Below, one piece after another: positions 50,595 to 59,751 of a stretch of DNA of 64,000 nucleotides. This DNA is from Proteromonas lacertae (Eukaryota; Sar; Bigyra; Opalinata; Proteromonadidae). The position numbers and the translations under genes were made by a program. The notes under the pieces are model-generated. The model saw only the letters and a list, made by a program, of their open reading frames with translations. It made no database searches and was not told the origin of the DNA. Each line of letters opens with the position of its first letter. The stretch's first letter is position 1. The DNA is taken from NCBI GenBank assembly GCA_002245135.1, contig NGBS01000331.1, positions 1 through 64,000 on the forward strand, given 5' to 3'.

Positions 50595-50795
50595 AAATGG
50601 GACTATGGGACATTGTCACAGAGTTCTAACGAGTGTTCTAGGAGTCCGTCCCCTTCTATATTCAGAGTTGACCTTTACGGGAGCTTCATCGATGCAATCG
50701 ATGAAGGCCCCGTAAAAGTCAACTCTGAATCTAGAATGGGACGGACTCCTAGAACACTCGTTAGAACTCTGTGACAATGTCCCATAGTCCCATTT
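50595..50795. repeat. Foldback repeat with ~100 bp arms
   Basis: AAATGGGACTATGGGACATT at the left is the inverted copy of the right end, and the pairing continues for about 95 bp to a centre near 50,695 (ATCGATGCAATCGAT). It is much GC-richer than its surroundings. A damaged half-copy is at about 54,887-54,932. Probably a foldback transposon or a host repeat that can form a long hairpin. Confidence 0.9.
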
Positions 50796-50807
50796 ATATA
50801 CTATATA

Positions 50808-51615
50808 TCTTACTATCTCTAAAAAACAAATATTAATGTAATTATAATAATAAATCTCTATTTCTGGATATTAATAATTTTTCTTCAATAAGTCTCTTAC
50901 TTTCTCAGTTTCTGAAAATAAATAAGCATTATAAAACTCTCTTAGAGGTATAATATATCCTAATTTGAAGCAAAACCTTCTAAATTCTGGTGAGTCTAAT
51001 ATTGTGGTACTGACTGCATTGAAGGTTATTAATTTAAATAGATCTTTGTTGAGAGAATCTGAATTGACTTTGGCTTTTACCATATGTAATAATCTGAATA
51101 TTTTATTTTAATCACGTTTTCCAAAACATTTTGAAGTAGTTAAAATGTTACTTCTCTAACATACAACAATTGAATAAAATCACAACTCTTTTGATGCGAT
51201 AGGGGTAATGTGATATCCCTATAGTTTCATATATTATAAAGTCTTATAAATATTGAGTAATTATACATCTAAATAATCTAAATCTTAAAAAATAAAGATT
51301 TACTTAGTCAAACCATCAAGCTTGATGTTTTTTCTTTTATTTTTTTATTCTATAATTAATTTAATATTATGTTAATAATATGTTATTGTGAGTCATCATT
51401 GAGAAATAGATCAAAATAATAGTAATATAAAATGTGCATCGACCGACTGTCAAATTTGATATTTGAAAGATGATGTATAAAACATTAATTTTGTATATAT
51501 GGTTAGATTATATGCTTCTTAACTCATGTTCAATAGGAGGTCAACTAATAGTTAGTATAAGGAAGGTAAAGGTCAAGCTAAAGATATAGGTTTTGACCTA
51601 TAGTTAAACCTATAT
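50808..51615 (-). mobile_element. Third, damaged copy of the hAT element
   Basis: It aligns with the right two thirds of the element at 15,134-16,187 in the same orientation. One end is missing (lost at the junction with the foldback repeat), and two short extra segments lie near 51,252-51,290 and 51,498-51,553. The other terminus is cut by the MITE at 51,616. More diverged than the two palindrome copies. Confidence 0.88.
50871..51083 (-). pseudogene. hAT transposase fragment, third copy
   Basis: 70 codons, still open, with several substitutions relative to the other two copies (CFKLGYIIPLREFYN here). The IIP-R form is closer to the usual hAT consensus, so this copy may reflect an older or sister lineage. 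Confidence 0.65.
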
Positions 51616-51868
51616 TTTTTGAAGCAAACTAAATACATATTTAGCTAATATAGACTAAAATACATTAGTTGAAATGATTAGAACAACTTAATGTTGATCA
51701 TAAGACATATAAAAAGAAAAAAGAAAATATTGAATCAAGCCTCACTCAAGCCTATATTTTACATTTCTCTTTTATATAGAAAGATGTAATAATTATTATA
51801 TTCTAATCATTTTAGCTAATGTATTTTAGTCTATATTTGCTAAAAATGCATATAGTTTGCTTCAAAAA
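51616..51868. mobile_element. Short MITE with ~65 bp inverted ends (253 bp)
   Basis: TTTTTGAAGCAAACT at the left is inverted at the right (AGTTTGCTTCAAAAA). Arms including TAGACTAAAATACATTAG pair over about 65 bp. The centre holds GAATCAAGCCTCACTCAAGCC, a phrase that recurs in similar form at 48,818-48,836. It inserted into, or replaced the end of, the third hAT copy. Confidence 0.8.
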
Positions 51869-52029
51869 TTTCTAGAAAACAAATGGCGCAAATATTCAAA
51901 CTATTTATATTATCAAAAAAGTATACTGCAGATATAGGCCATATAACAAAGTAAGTAATAAAAGTAACGATTTTTCATCAAGACAAGTAAGAATATACAT
52001 TTAGTTTGTTTTAAAAGTGTCTGGTAGAC

Positions 52030-52460
52030 AAACGGCCAACTATGACAAACGGAGCACAACAATGATGATGATTATGGCAGAGATGGCAGTGATAGTGATG
52101 ATGAAGATAATGAAGTTTTATAAACCAATTTAATCATAACATAATCGATCCAGGTAACATATATAAGGCAGATACTTTTTCTACAATAGCTTATGTAAAG
52201 ATTAGTGAAGATGGAGTATATTACTTTCCTGTTTGTGATAGAGCATACAAACACTGGACTTTTTGGGAAGTAGATTATAAAGATAATGATCGAATTATCT
52301 ACAATATATAAGACAGCCTTTCAATATATGACAAAGATGAAAATTCTAGAGATGCAATAAGTACTAGAATAGCATACTTTTTTAGATCATATTATGAAGA
52401 AGAATATCATATTATTAAAACAGCAGTAAAACAAAATGAAAGAGATGTAATTATATGATA
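52030..52460 (+). pseudogene. Decayed gene of unknown family
   Basis: The plus strand reads as protein with several breaks: an acidic stretch (DGSDSDDEDNEV), then YKADTFSTIAYVKISEDGVY, YFPVCDRAYKHWTFWEVDYK and STRIAYFFRSYYEEEYHIIK. The quality of the residues makes chance unlikely. I do not recognise it; a viral or transposon origin is possible. Confidence 0.4.
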
Positions 52461-53260
52461 TTCAAAAAGAACATTAACAAAGATAGCATTCAAAATATTT
52501 AAAGCTTCAATATTCAATACTTTATTCATGATATAAAAGATGCTATATCTAGATTGACAACAGAACAAAAAGCAAAGCGTTTTCTCCATTATGACAGAAA
52601 TAATACATTCCACAGATTTATGTAGACTTTAATCAGATTCATTTCCCTTAAAACTACACTTTTAGCTATATAACATTTTTTGTTTAATTAATAAAAATTA
52701 CAAAATTAAATAATATTTAAAAAGAATTTGTTTTCATTATAAAGCACAAGGATTATAAAGATGATACTTTGTATATGAGATACATATGTTTTGTTCTAGA
52801 AATATATTCATATGTAATAAATTAAATATAGAAACTAGAAATATTTGTGAATTATCTTTATAAATTTGTATTGTGTTTAATTTTTTTATCTCTATACATA
52901 GATCTGAAGTTTATTATTTAAATTTAGTAGTTAAATTTACAGTGAATTATTTATTTGTAGAGATTATCAAATTTTGAACAAAATTTAGGTGTAAAATTTT
53001 TAAGGAATTTAGTTTTATTTTTTCATTTATCTCATGAACCATTATGATTTATTTTCAGATATTTTATATTAACAATACATATAAGTAGTAGTAATGGATT
53101 ATATAATAATATTACTTATGTTAATCTAATAGTTGATATCGGCAAAAGTTATATATTATTATTAAGATAAAAATGATATTAGTTTTAAAAGTAATTATAT
53201 GATGAAAGCGTCTCAACGGCGCACAACATCTCCAAAAAATAGCTTCATATTCTTATCATC
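52461..53260. other. Non-coding AT-rich stretch
   Basis: About 800 bp with no supported gene, tRNA or inverted repeat. Confidence 0.5.
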
Positions 53261-53264
53261 ATCT

Positions 53265-53640
53265 GTTAATACTGTATCTGGATGAAAGTTATTCAGTGTT
53301 ATTTCTTTGAATGCATTGTTGATAATGTTTAATATTTGATCTTGAGTATGAAATCCTTCTAGTATTATAAAGCTTATGGTTTAGAGACTTAAGTAAAGAA
53401 TTCACAATAGATGAGAACAATTTATCTTTATTCTCATCATCATCATTCATTAGAAGTTTTAATAACAAAACTTTCAACAACAATTAAAGAAGATAATTAA
53501 TCTAAATGAACAAGTCAAGAAGATAATCCCATCTGAGACACTAAATAAAATCACATCATAAGTAATAAATAGTAATTATAATACACTTTATTCTCTAAAT
53601 AATAGAGAAAGTAATAGTAATAGCAATCCATCTCTTGATA
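53265..53640. pseudogene. Coding-like relic fragments
   Basis: Minus-strand piece NDDDENKDKLFSSIVNSLLK (53,380-53,460) and plus-strand pieces such as LNEQVKKIIPSETLNKITS (53,500-53,560). They look like scraps of decayed helical proteins. Family unknown. Confidence 0.3.
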
Positions 53641-53696
53641 GCATTAATAATGGTTATATGGTTATATGCTTATGAACAATCTTTAATTAAGGAAAT

Positions 53697-54677
53697 ATGT
53701 TTATGTATAAGAGAAAGTATCGTTTTTCATTAGTTATAATTAATATTATTATGTTATTATCAGTGATATATTTATATAACTTTATAACTGAAAACGAAAA
53801 TGATTATTTAAAATATATAGCTTATAAATCATCTAAGATTGAAACGGAATGGATTAATATACTTAAACATCATAAATATAATTACTATAAACAATATTGC
53901 AAATTCATATATCCCTTTACTAACAGATTAATATTATTAAACAATAGTATATCTAAATGTAAAGAATTAAAATATAGTAAATGCATTGGAGAGGATATGT
54001 CATACTTTTTATTCAAAAATAAATATGGCAGGTTGGTAAAAGAGTATATAGAACCTTTATTTGGCATTCTTAGAAACACATTTTCTCAGTGTTGTACTGG
54101 TAAAAAGGGTAATATACTTTCAAAAGATTATCTTTTACCTTCCTATTTATTTGCTTTGTATAAACCTATAGTATATATTGATGCTGGTGCTTCTACATTT
54201 AATGAAGAATATGGAGGATCGAGTCAGAGTTATTTTTACAATTTCTATAAAAAATATCCTTCAACAGAATTTAGAAAATGGTATTTGTGGGAGGCTGCTA
54301 AAATAAATATTACCAAAGCACTAAAAGAAATACCACATGATATTCTCAGAAAATATAATTACTTTAATAAACCAATTACAACAAATATTACATCAAATGA
54401 TAATCCACTTAATTTGATAAAGAAATATCAAAATCATTCATACATTATTTTTAAACTTGATGTTGATACTCCAGCTGTTGAAATTCCTATATTTAATCAT
54501 TTAATAAAATATAACAATATAATGCCAAATGAATTTTATTTTGAATATCATTTTTATGAGCCATATATGATGAAATGGTGGGGAAAAAAGGTAGATAGAA
54601 ATTGTTCATTGTATTGCGCAACAATGAAATTTCTTCACCTAAGAAAAAAAGGAATTAGAGCTCATGCATGGGTATAA
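53697..54677 (+). CDS. Membrane-anchored methyltransferase-like protein
   Basis: 326 residues, intact, with an N-terminal anchor (about residues 10-28). The conserved-looking part begins with VYIDAGASTFNEEYGGSSQS, a glycine-poor variant of the SAM-binding DxGAs motif, then KWYLWEAAKIN (acidic residue after the second strand), IIFKLDVDTPAVEIPIFNHL, FYFEYHFYEPYM and a final LRKKGIRAHAWV. This order recalls FkbM-like and uncharacterised algal methyltransferases. Style (anchor, AT-rich codons, no introns) matches the GT cluster 26 kb upstream, although it now stands alone among repeats. Confidence 0.6.
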   Translation: MFMYKRKYRFSLVIINIIMLLSVIYLYNFITENENDYLKYIAYKSSKIETEWINILKHHKYNYYKQYCKFIYPFTNRLILLNNSISKCKELKYSKCIGEDMSYFLFKNKYGRLVKEYIEPLFGILRNTFSQCCTGKKGNILSKDYLLPSYLFALYKPIVYIDAGASTFNEEYGGSSQSYFYNFYKKYPSTEFRKWYLWEAAKINITKALKEIPHDILRKYNYFNKPITTNITSNDNPLNLIKKYQNHSYIIFKLDVDTPAVEIPIFNHLIKYNNIMPNEFYFEYHFYEPYMMKWWGKKVDRNCSLYCATMKFLHLRKKGIRAHAWV

Positions 54678-54779
54678 TCACACTATTAAGCAAATTATTT
54701 AAACTTTTGCTATTTATTACTATAAATGTAATTTGCATATATAGAAGATAGCTAAAAGAAGCTACCATTTGGCAACAAG

Positions 54780-55173
54780 TTAAGAATTGTAAATTCCCGG
54801 TTCTACGGTGAGTTTCAACGATTCTAATAAAAGCCTTACTGATTATGCCTCAAATGCAGCAATCATGGACAAGAACATCTACGATACCTAGAACACTCGT
54901 TAGAACTTTGACAATTGTACCATAGTCCCATTTACAGGACTCCTCTTACAGGACAATCTTCTACGGGTACTGCTGGAAGATATCTAGAAGTGTTAATTAC
55001 CTATACCTACCTATGAGACTATTTCCTACAACATGGACTCTCCTTGCAACGCTGGTGACCTTGTAAGGGCTTTTAATTGAACCTTGGAAACCAACTGGGG
55101 ACAGGGACTTTACAATTGTTAACTTGTTACCAATTGTTAACAAGTTACCAATTGGTAAATCCAGGAGGCTTCG
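54780..55173. repeat. Dispersed repeat fragments
   Basis: GC-richer block with a partial copy of the foldback repeat (CCTAGAACACTCGTTAGAAC at 54,887), TACCTATACCTACCTATGAG matching the 50,441 tandem array in reverse, and CAATTGTTAAC/GTTACCAATTG words repeated near 55,111-55,156. It abuts the broken left side of the second Polinton. Confidence 0.7.
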
Positions 55174-55611
55174 GCTAGAGATAATTTAGTAGAGAAGTTA
55201 ATGAAATCAATTGATGATACAAACAAAGATAATTATGAGTATGCAGAACATATTATAATATTTGATGATCTTAGTTTAGAGTTGAAAACAGCTAATATCA
55301 TACCAGTATTAATGAAAGAAAATAGACATTTAAAATCAAAAATTATAATTAGTAGTCAATATATTACTGATATAGTACCTTCAGCAAGATCACAAGTAGA
55401 TTATTGTTTAACATTTTATGGATTGAGTAATAGAAATTTGTTTGACTTATACAACTCATTGAATATATGGATACCTGAATATGAAACATTTAAAGAGTTA
55501 TATTTAGCTGTTACTAAGCCACAATATAACTTCTTATATATTGATAATGTTAAAAAAGTGTTTAGAGCTAACTTCAATATATTGATTGAAGACCATTCTG
55601 AAGTTTCTTGA
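55174..55611 (+). pseudogene. Packaging ATPase, C-terminal part
   Basis: Reads into EHIIIFDDLSLELKTANIIP (Walker B region) and KIIISSQYITDIVPSARSQV, matching the ATPase at 35,143-35,985 (FIFDDISF; VIISSQYVTDITPS). The N-terminal part is not present. The stop overlaps the start of the next gene (TGATG), an arrangement that mirrors the ATPase and following gene in the first element. Confidence 0.85.
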
Positions 55612-56495
55612 TGTTTTTATTGATTTTGTTATTTTATTGTTTATTAATACAAAAAATGTTTATTGGGGATAGACAAACTATTGATTTAAACATAGATCAA
55701 ACAAAATTAGCTAATGATATTGCTGATAAAATAAATCTAATTGATGAAGCTAAATTAGCAATAGATATTGCATCTAAAGTTGTTATACCACCTTCATCAA
55801 TAACACCAGAAGATAAAGTAGATATAACATCAAGTATAATAACTAGTGTAAATAGTAATACTACTAAAGAAGTAGATTCAAAAAAATTAGAATTAGAAGA
55901 ATATTTGAAATCAATAAAAGATATAATCAATAAACAAGTACTTGTACTATGTGATTCAATAAACAATACAGTTAATAGTATACCTCGAAATTTAGTACCA
56001 AAACCTTATTGTTTACATAAACAACATACTAGTTATACAGTGAAAAGAAGAATTAATGGTATATGGGATAGTGATGATAAAACATTTAAAATACCTACTA
56101 AAATAGAAATGTTTGAAAACTTTATGAAGATTAAATTATATGATGGTTTTACATGTAATTATGAAGGATGTGATGGTCATGAATTATATCTTGAACCTCA
56201 AAATTTTATAAAAGCTGAGCCTGGTAGAGAAGGTTTATTACCACAATACTATAATAAAGTATTACAAGTATACAGTGGGAAATCATTCCCTATAAGAGCT
56301 ACAAATGATAAAAATACATATCATACATTAACTAATAGACCATATTTTCAAATAAATCATATATTACAAAATGATAATAATCAACCTAATTTACATATAA
56401 TAGTAAATGGTTACCCTCAACAACCTTATTTAGCAATACCAAGGCAAACATCCTTCACAGACTATATAGATACAGGTGTTACAGATTTCTTTTAA
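55611..56495 (+). CDS. Membrane-anchored structural protein after ATPase
   Basis: 294 residues: signal anchor (MFLLILLFYCLLIQKMF), a helical stalk with repeated LANDIADKI/LAIDIASKV-type units, then a beta-rich C-terminal half with DGFTCNYEGCDGHELYLEPQ and GKSFPIRATNDKNTYHTLTN. The plan equals 35,912-36,914 in the first element, so it is probably a virion surface or fibre-like protein. Intact. No named family recognised. Confidence 0.6.
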   Translation: MFLLILLFYCLLIQKMFIGDRQTIDLNIDQTKLANDIADKINLIDEAKLAIDIASKVVIPPSSITPEDKVDITSSIITSVNSNTTKEVDSKKLELEEYLKSIKDIINKQVLVLCDSINNTVNSIPRNLVPKPYCLHKQHTSYTVKRRINGIWDSDDKTFKIPTKIEMFENFMKIKLYDGFTCNYEGCDGHELYLEPQNFIKAEPGREGLLPQYYNKVLQVYSGKSFPIRATNDKNTYHTLTNRPYFQINHILQNDNNQPNLHIIVNGYPQQPYLAIPRQTSFTDYIDTGVTDFF

Positions 56496-56568
56496 TCTTT
56501 TTATTAAATTACGCATATTTTTAAACCCTGTCCCAAATCATTTTAAGATAGAGATTCGTTTTTAAAAT

Positions 56569-57051
56569 TTAGACTATGTTTATCGTAGTTTGATCATTGT
56601 TTCCTTTAACTTCTTCTTGTACTTCTTCTTCTTCCTCATCATCATCACTATCATCAAATATATAATTCTTCTTTACATAATGTTTCAGCTCAGGATTCTT
56701 CTTCAAATGAACACTTCCCATTCCTTCAGGTAGTGTTAACCACTCAATATACTTATCAAACACTGCAAAATAATGTCTATTTAATCCTCTTGGTTTTACT
56801 GATGGTTTAATATCGAAAAGCATCATGTAATATCTCTTATCACTATACTTTGTCCACATCTTTTGATGGCAAATAGCACAGAATTCATTATAAGACTTTA
56901 TCTCTTCCTTAGGTAATGGACTATATAAATCTGCACTTATGTTATGGTTAAAATATAAGTAAAACTTACAAGTTCCACATATACACTTATCTAAATAATC
57001 TTCATTATTTCTAAATGAACAAAAGAAAGCAAAGTTTACTGAAGCACACAT
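56569..57051 (-). CDS. Zinc-binding protein of unknown function (160 aa)
   Basis: Cys pairs CICGTC near residue 25 and CAICHQK near residue 57 suggest one zinc-binding unit. They are followed by RYYMMLFDIKPSVKPRGLNR and HYFAVFDKYIEWLTLPEGMG, and a C-terminal run of Asp/Glu. Intact. Possibly a late transcription or replication accessory factor; no family recognised. Confidence 0.5.
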   Translation of the reverse strand: MCASVNFAFFCSFRNNEDYLDKCICGTCKFYLYFNHNISADLYSPLPKEEIKSYNEFCAICHQKMWTKYSDKRYYMMLFDIKPSVKPRGLNRHYFAVFDKYIEWLTLPEGMGSVHLKKNPELKHYVKKNYIFDDSDDDEEEEEVQEEVKGNNDQTTINIV

Positions 57052-57320
57052 ATTTTATATTTTTTGATAAAAAATGGTTTTTCAAAAATGCCAGGAAAAT
57101 CAAAACTATTTCTTTTTTCTGTTTATAACAACAGTTTCTCGTCAGAATTTCGATTTAGTAAAAAATATAGAATATTGCAGATAATTCTTTAAATATATAT
57201 TTTTGACACTATTTAAATTCTTTTGAATGTTTTTAACTACACTATATAAATCCATAAATAATTTGATAAATGAAAAAATAACTAAAAATAGTAAGAACGT
57301 TTTCTGTAGCTTGGCCACCA

Positions 57321-57591
57321 CAATAATACTTTCTAATAATTGATGAGTTTTTTCAAAAGATGGATTTCCTTTTCTTTAATCTTGTTAACACACTCAAGGA
57401 ACATATTAGGTGTAATGCGCACAGTCTCATCTACATCAGAAATACCTAATCTTTGAATTAATTTCTCTTTACTCTCATCCCACCAACATCCATTTTTGAA
57501 TCTATATTCCAAGTCTAATCTATACTGTTCATCGACGTATTTGAGTATATATCTGATCTCACTATAAGTTAATTCCTTTTTATCACCAAGA
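57321..57591 (-). pseudogene. Tract nearly identical to part of the 31,912-32,514 gene
   Basis: About 270 bp carrying LTYSEIRYILKYVDEQYRLD and GCWWDESKEKLIQRLGISDV, almost base for base the same as 32,104-32,370. Both ends stop abruptly against unrelated sequence. It is a fragment, not a whole gene, moved between two otherwise diverged elements. Confidence 0.9.
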
Positions 57592-57770
57592 CAAGAAGAA
57601 GTAAAGAAAGGAAGTGATAATAGTGGAGAAGATAAGAAGCGTAAAGTAGAGAATAGTTCCACTGCCGAGGGTCGACCAAAGGTAGATATTGCTTAAGTAG
57701 AAACACCTACAAGTTCTATCCCGGGGGTAGCTACAGTAGATCTAACTACATCACCTACTTGTATAATTAA
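57592..57770 (+). pseudogene. Short GC-richer coding-like fragment
   Basis: The plus strand reads RQEEVKKGSDNSGEDKKRKV, ENSSTAEGRPKVDIA and, after a stop, VETPTSSIPGVATVDLTTSP. Composition is unlike the Polinton genes on either side and resembles a disordered nuclear protein. Origin unknown; it adjoins the transferred tract at 57,591 and may have come with it. Confidence 0.35.
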
Positions 57771-57838
57771 TTAACTTTTGGTTTAAAATTCATTTTTATA
57801 TTTCTATGCGTTTTTATATATAAATAATTTCACATAAA

Positions 57839-58228
57839 ATGTCATTTAATAATACACAATATTCAACTATGCTTAAAGATATGAATGATACATTAACAAG
57901 TCTAAAGCAAGAAGGTCTTATATTTTTTGTATGTATGTTATTATGGATTCTTTATAAAGTTAAAAAGATTGTAGTATGGTTATATCATAGATATTGTCCA
58001 GCAGAAATCACTGAGATATTAAATGAACCAGAACCTGCTGTTCAATTAGCATTAAGAAAATCTACTATTGTTTCTGCTATTCCATTTACTTTAACACCTG
58101 AAAATAGTAGAATAAATTCTAGAAATGTTAGTGATAATGAAGATGAAGAACCATCAGAAACAGAAATAGAAATTATTCCTATTAATAAACCTGAGATTAA
58201 AATTCAAAAACCAATCATAAATATTTAA
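57839..58228 (+). CDS. Small membrane protein (129 aa)
   Basis: An N-terminal helical part (MLKDMNDTLTSLKQEG), one transmembrane helix (LIFFVCMLLWILYKVKKIVV), CPAEITEILNEPEPAVQLAL and an acidic Ser/Glu/Pro-rich tail. A small single-pass protein that may sit in an internal virion membrane; it could be the counterpart of 31,608-31,844. Intact. Confidence 0.55.
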   Translation: MSFNNTQYSTMLKDMNDTLTSLKQEGLIFFVCMLLWILYKVKKIVVWLYHRYCPAEITEILNEPEPAVQLALRKSTIVSAIPFTLTPENSRINSRNVSDNEDEEPSETEIEIIPINKPEIKIQKPIINI

Positions 58229-58408
58229 TTTTATATATAGTCTTTTTTTCGTATTTGATTTTGAAAGTTGTTTTATTGTTCCCCCTTAAAAAATTACATA
58301 AAGAAAAACCGTTTTTTTCATTCACACTTTTCTTACTCATTTTCAGTATTTTATTTTTTCATTTTTTTACTTTAATAGAAAATTAATTATTCAATTATTC
58401 AATCAAAA

Positions 58409-59581
58409 ATGCCAGCAGACAGAGTCAAACAACCAACCAATTCAGAATTATGCTCTCAGCTCCCATTAAAGGGACAGGCTTATGAGTTCTATCAGAAAGT
58501 GAGTCGTAATATCCAGCATTTAAAGTCATTTTGCGATGAAATATATATTCAAAGTTTGGCTTATGATGACAGCAAAAAATCAAAGAAGAAGCAAAGTCCA
58601 CCACAATTCAACTATATCGAATTAGAGAAGTCAGCTACAGCAGTTTATTATTTTTTTTCATGTAAGTTTGATAATCAGAAGTTAATTCCCATCAAACATC
58701 TAGAGACATTAGATCAAAATGAGTATATGAATTTATACTTTAGTGACGATGAGATGAAGAGTATAGTAAAACCAAATGTAAAACCGATTAAACCTTTTAT
58801 TCAACCTCAGTTAAAACAACAACAACAACCACAACAAGAACCACCACCACCAACTGTACCTCAAAAACCTAAAAGAGTTTATAAAAGAAGAACTGATACT
58901 GTAAAGAAACCTAAAACAAAAGCAGTTATTGATAGTGATAATGAATTAATCCATTTAAAGAAAAGAAAGATTATTAAGGATTCTGATTTTGTTGACGAAC
59001 CAATGGGTATAATTGTGAAAGATACTGAATCAAGAACATCTGCTGATGATTTATTAAGTAGCCAAAGTCCTACCTTTACACCTCCAATGTCACCAAGGTC
59101 TGATTCTACACTTCTTGATGTTACTAATATTGATATACTTGATGCTGAATTGAAGTATTTTAATGCTGAAATAACTAAAAAAGATGAAGAAAAACAAAAA
59201 GAGATAGAAGAGAAAATTAAACATCAAGATGCAGAGAGAAAGAAACAAGAAGATGAAGAAAAAAAGAAAAAACAACAAGAAGAAGAAAGAGTTAGAAAAT
59301 TACAAGAAGTAGCAGAGAGAAAAAGAAAACAAGAAGAAGCAGAAAAGAAAAGAAAAGAAGAATTAGTTGTTATTAGAATGCTTCAAGAAGAAGAGAATAT
59401 GAGACAACAAGAAGAGTTAAGAAAGAAATGGGTATTAGAACAAAAGAGACAAATGGAAGAAAAGATGAAAAAAGAAAACGATGAATTAGAAAAGAAAATG
59501 GAAGAAGAGTTTAAGAAGAGAATAGAAGAAGAGAAAAGAAAGAAAGCTGAAGAGTTTGAGAAGATGATGAAGAACTTATAA
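58409..59581 (+). CDS. Coiled-coil protein with N-terminal globular domain (390 aa)
   Basis: Residues 1-110 look folded (LKGQAYEFYQKVSRNIQHLK, then FNYIELEKSATAVYYFFSCK). A Gln/Pro-rich linker and basic patches (KRVYKRRTDTVKKPKTKAV; HLKKRKIIKD) follow, then about 140 residues of Lys/Glu-rich coiled coil to the end. It could be a scaffold or DNA-tethering protein. Antisense frames here are shadows of the repetitive coding. Intact. Confidence 0.6.
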   Translation: MPADRVKQPTNSELCSQLPLKGQAYEFYQKVSRNIQHLKSFCDEIYIQSLAYDDSKKSKKKQSPPQFNYIELEKSATAVYYFFSCKFDNQKLIPIKHLETLDQNEYMNLYFSDDEMKSIVKPNVKPIKPFIQPQLKQQQQPQQEPPPPTVPQKPKRVYKRRTDTVKKPKTKAVIDSDNELIHLKKRKIIKDSDFVDEPMGIIVKDTESRTSADDLLSSQSPTFTPPMSPRSDSTLLDVTNIDILDAELKYFNAEITKKDEEKQKEIEEKIKHQDAERKKQEDEEKKKKQQEEERVRKLQEVAERKRKQEEAEKKRKEELVVIRMLQEEENMRQQEELRKKWVLEQKRQMEEKMKKENDELEKKMEEEFKKRIEEEKRKKAEEFEKMMKNL

Positions 59582-59751
59582 GTATTAATATATACTTTAA
59601 ATTTGTCTGGTTTATGCTTTAATCCATATACTTGAAAAAAGCACTTTGAATTCATTACTTTGATAAAAATTGGTGTTTGTTTAATATGTAAAAAATAACA
59701 TAAATAAAAAACATAAAAAATTATACGAAATCATTAAATAGCGAATTTTTC

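Noticed and set aside
57333-57662. 109-residue independent gene
   Set aside because: Only the part up to about 57,591 is homologous to a known gene; the start lies in unrelated sequence, so it is a transferred fragment.
59090-59655. Antisense hydrophobic frames over the coiled-coil gene
   Set aside because: They are shadows of Lys/Glu-rich codons read in reverse.
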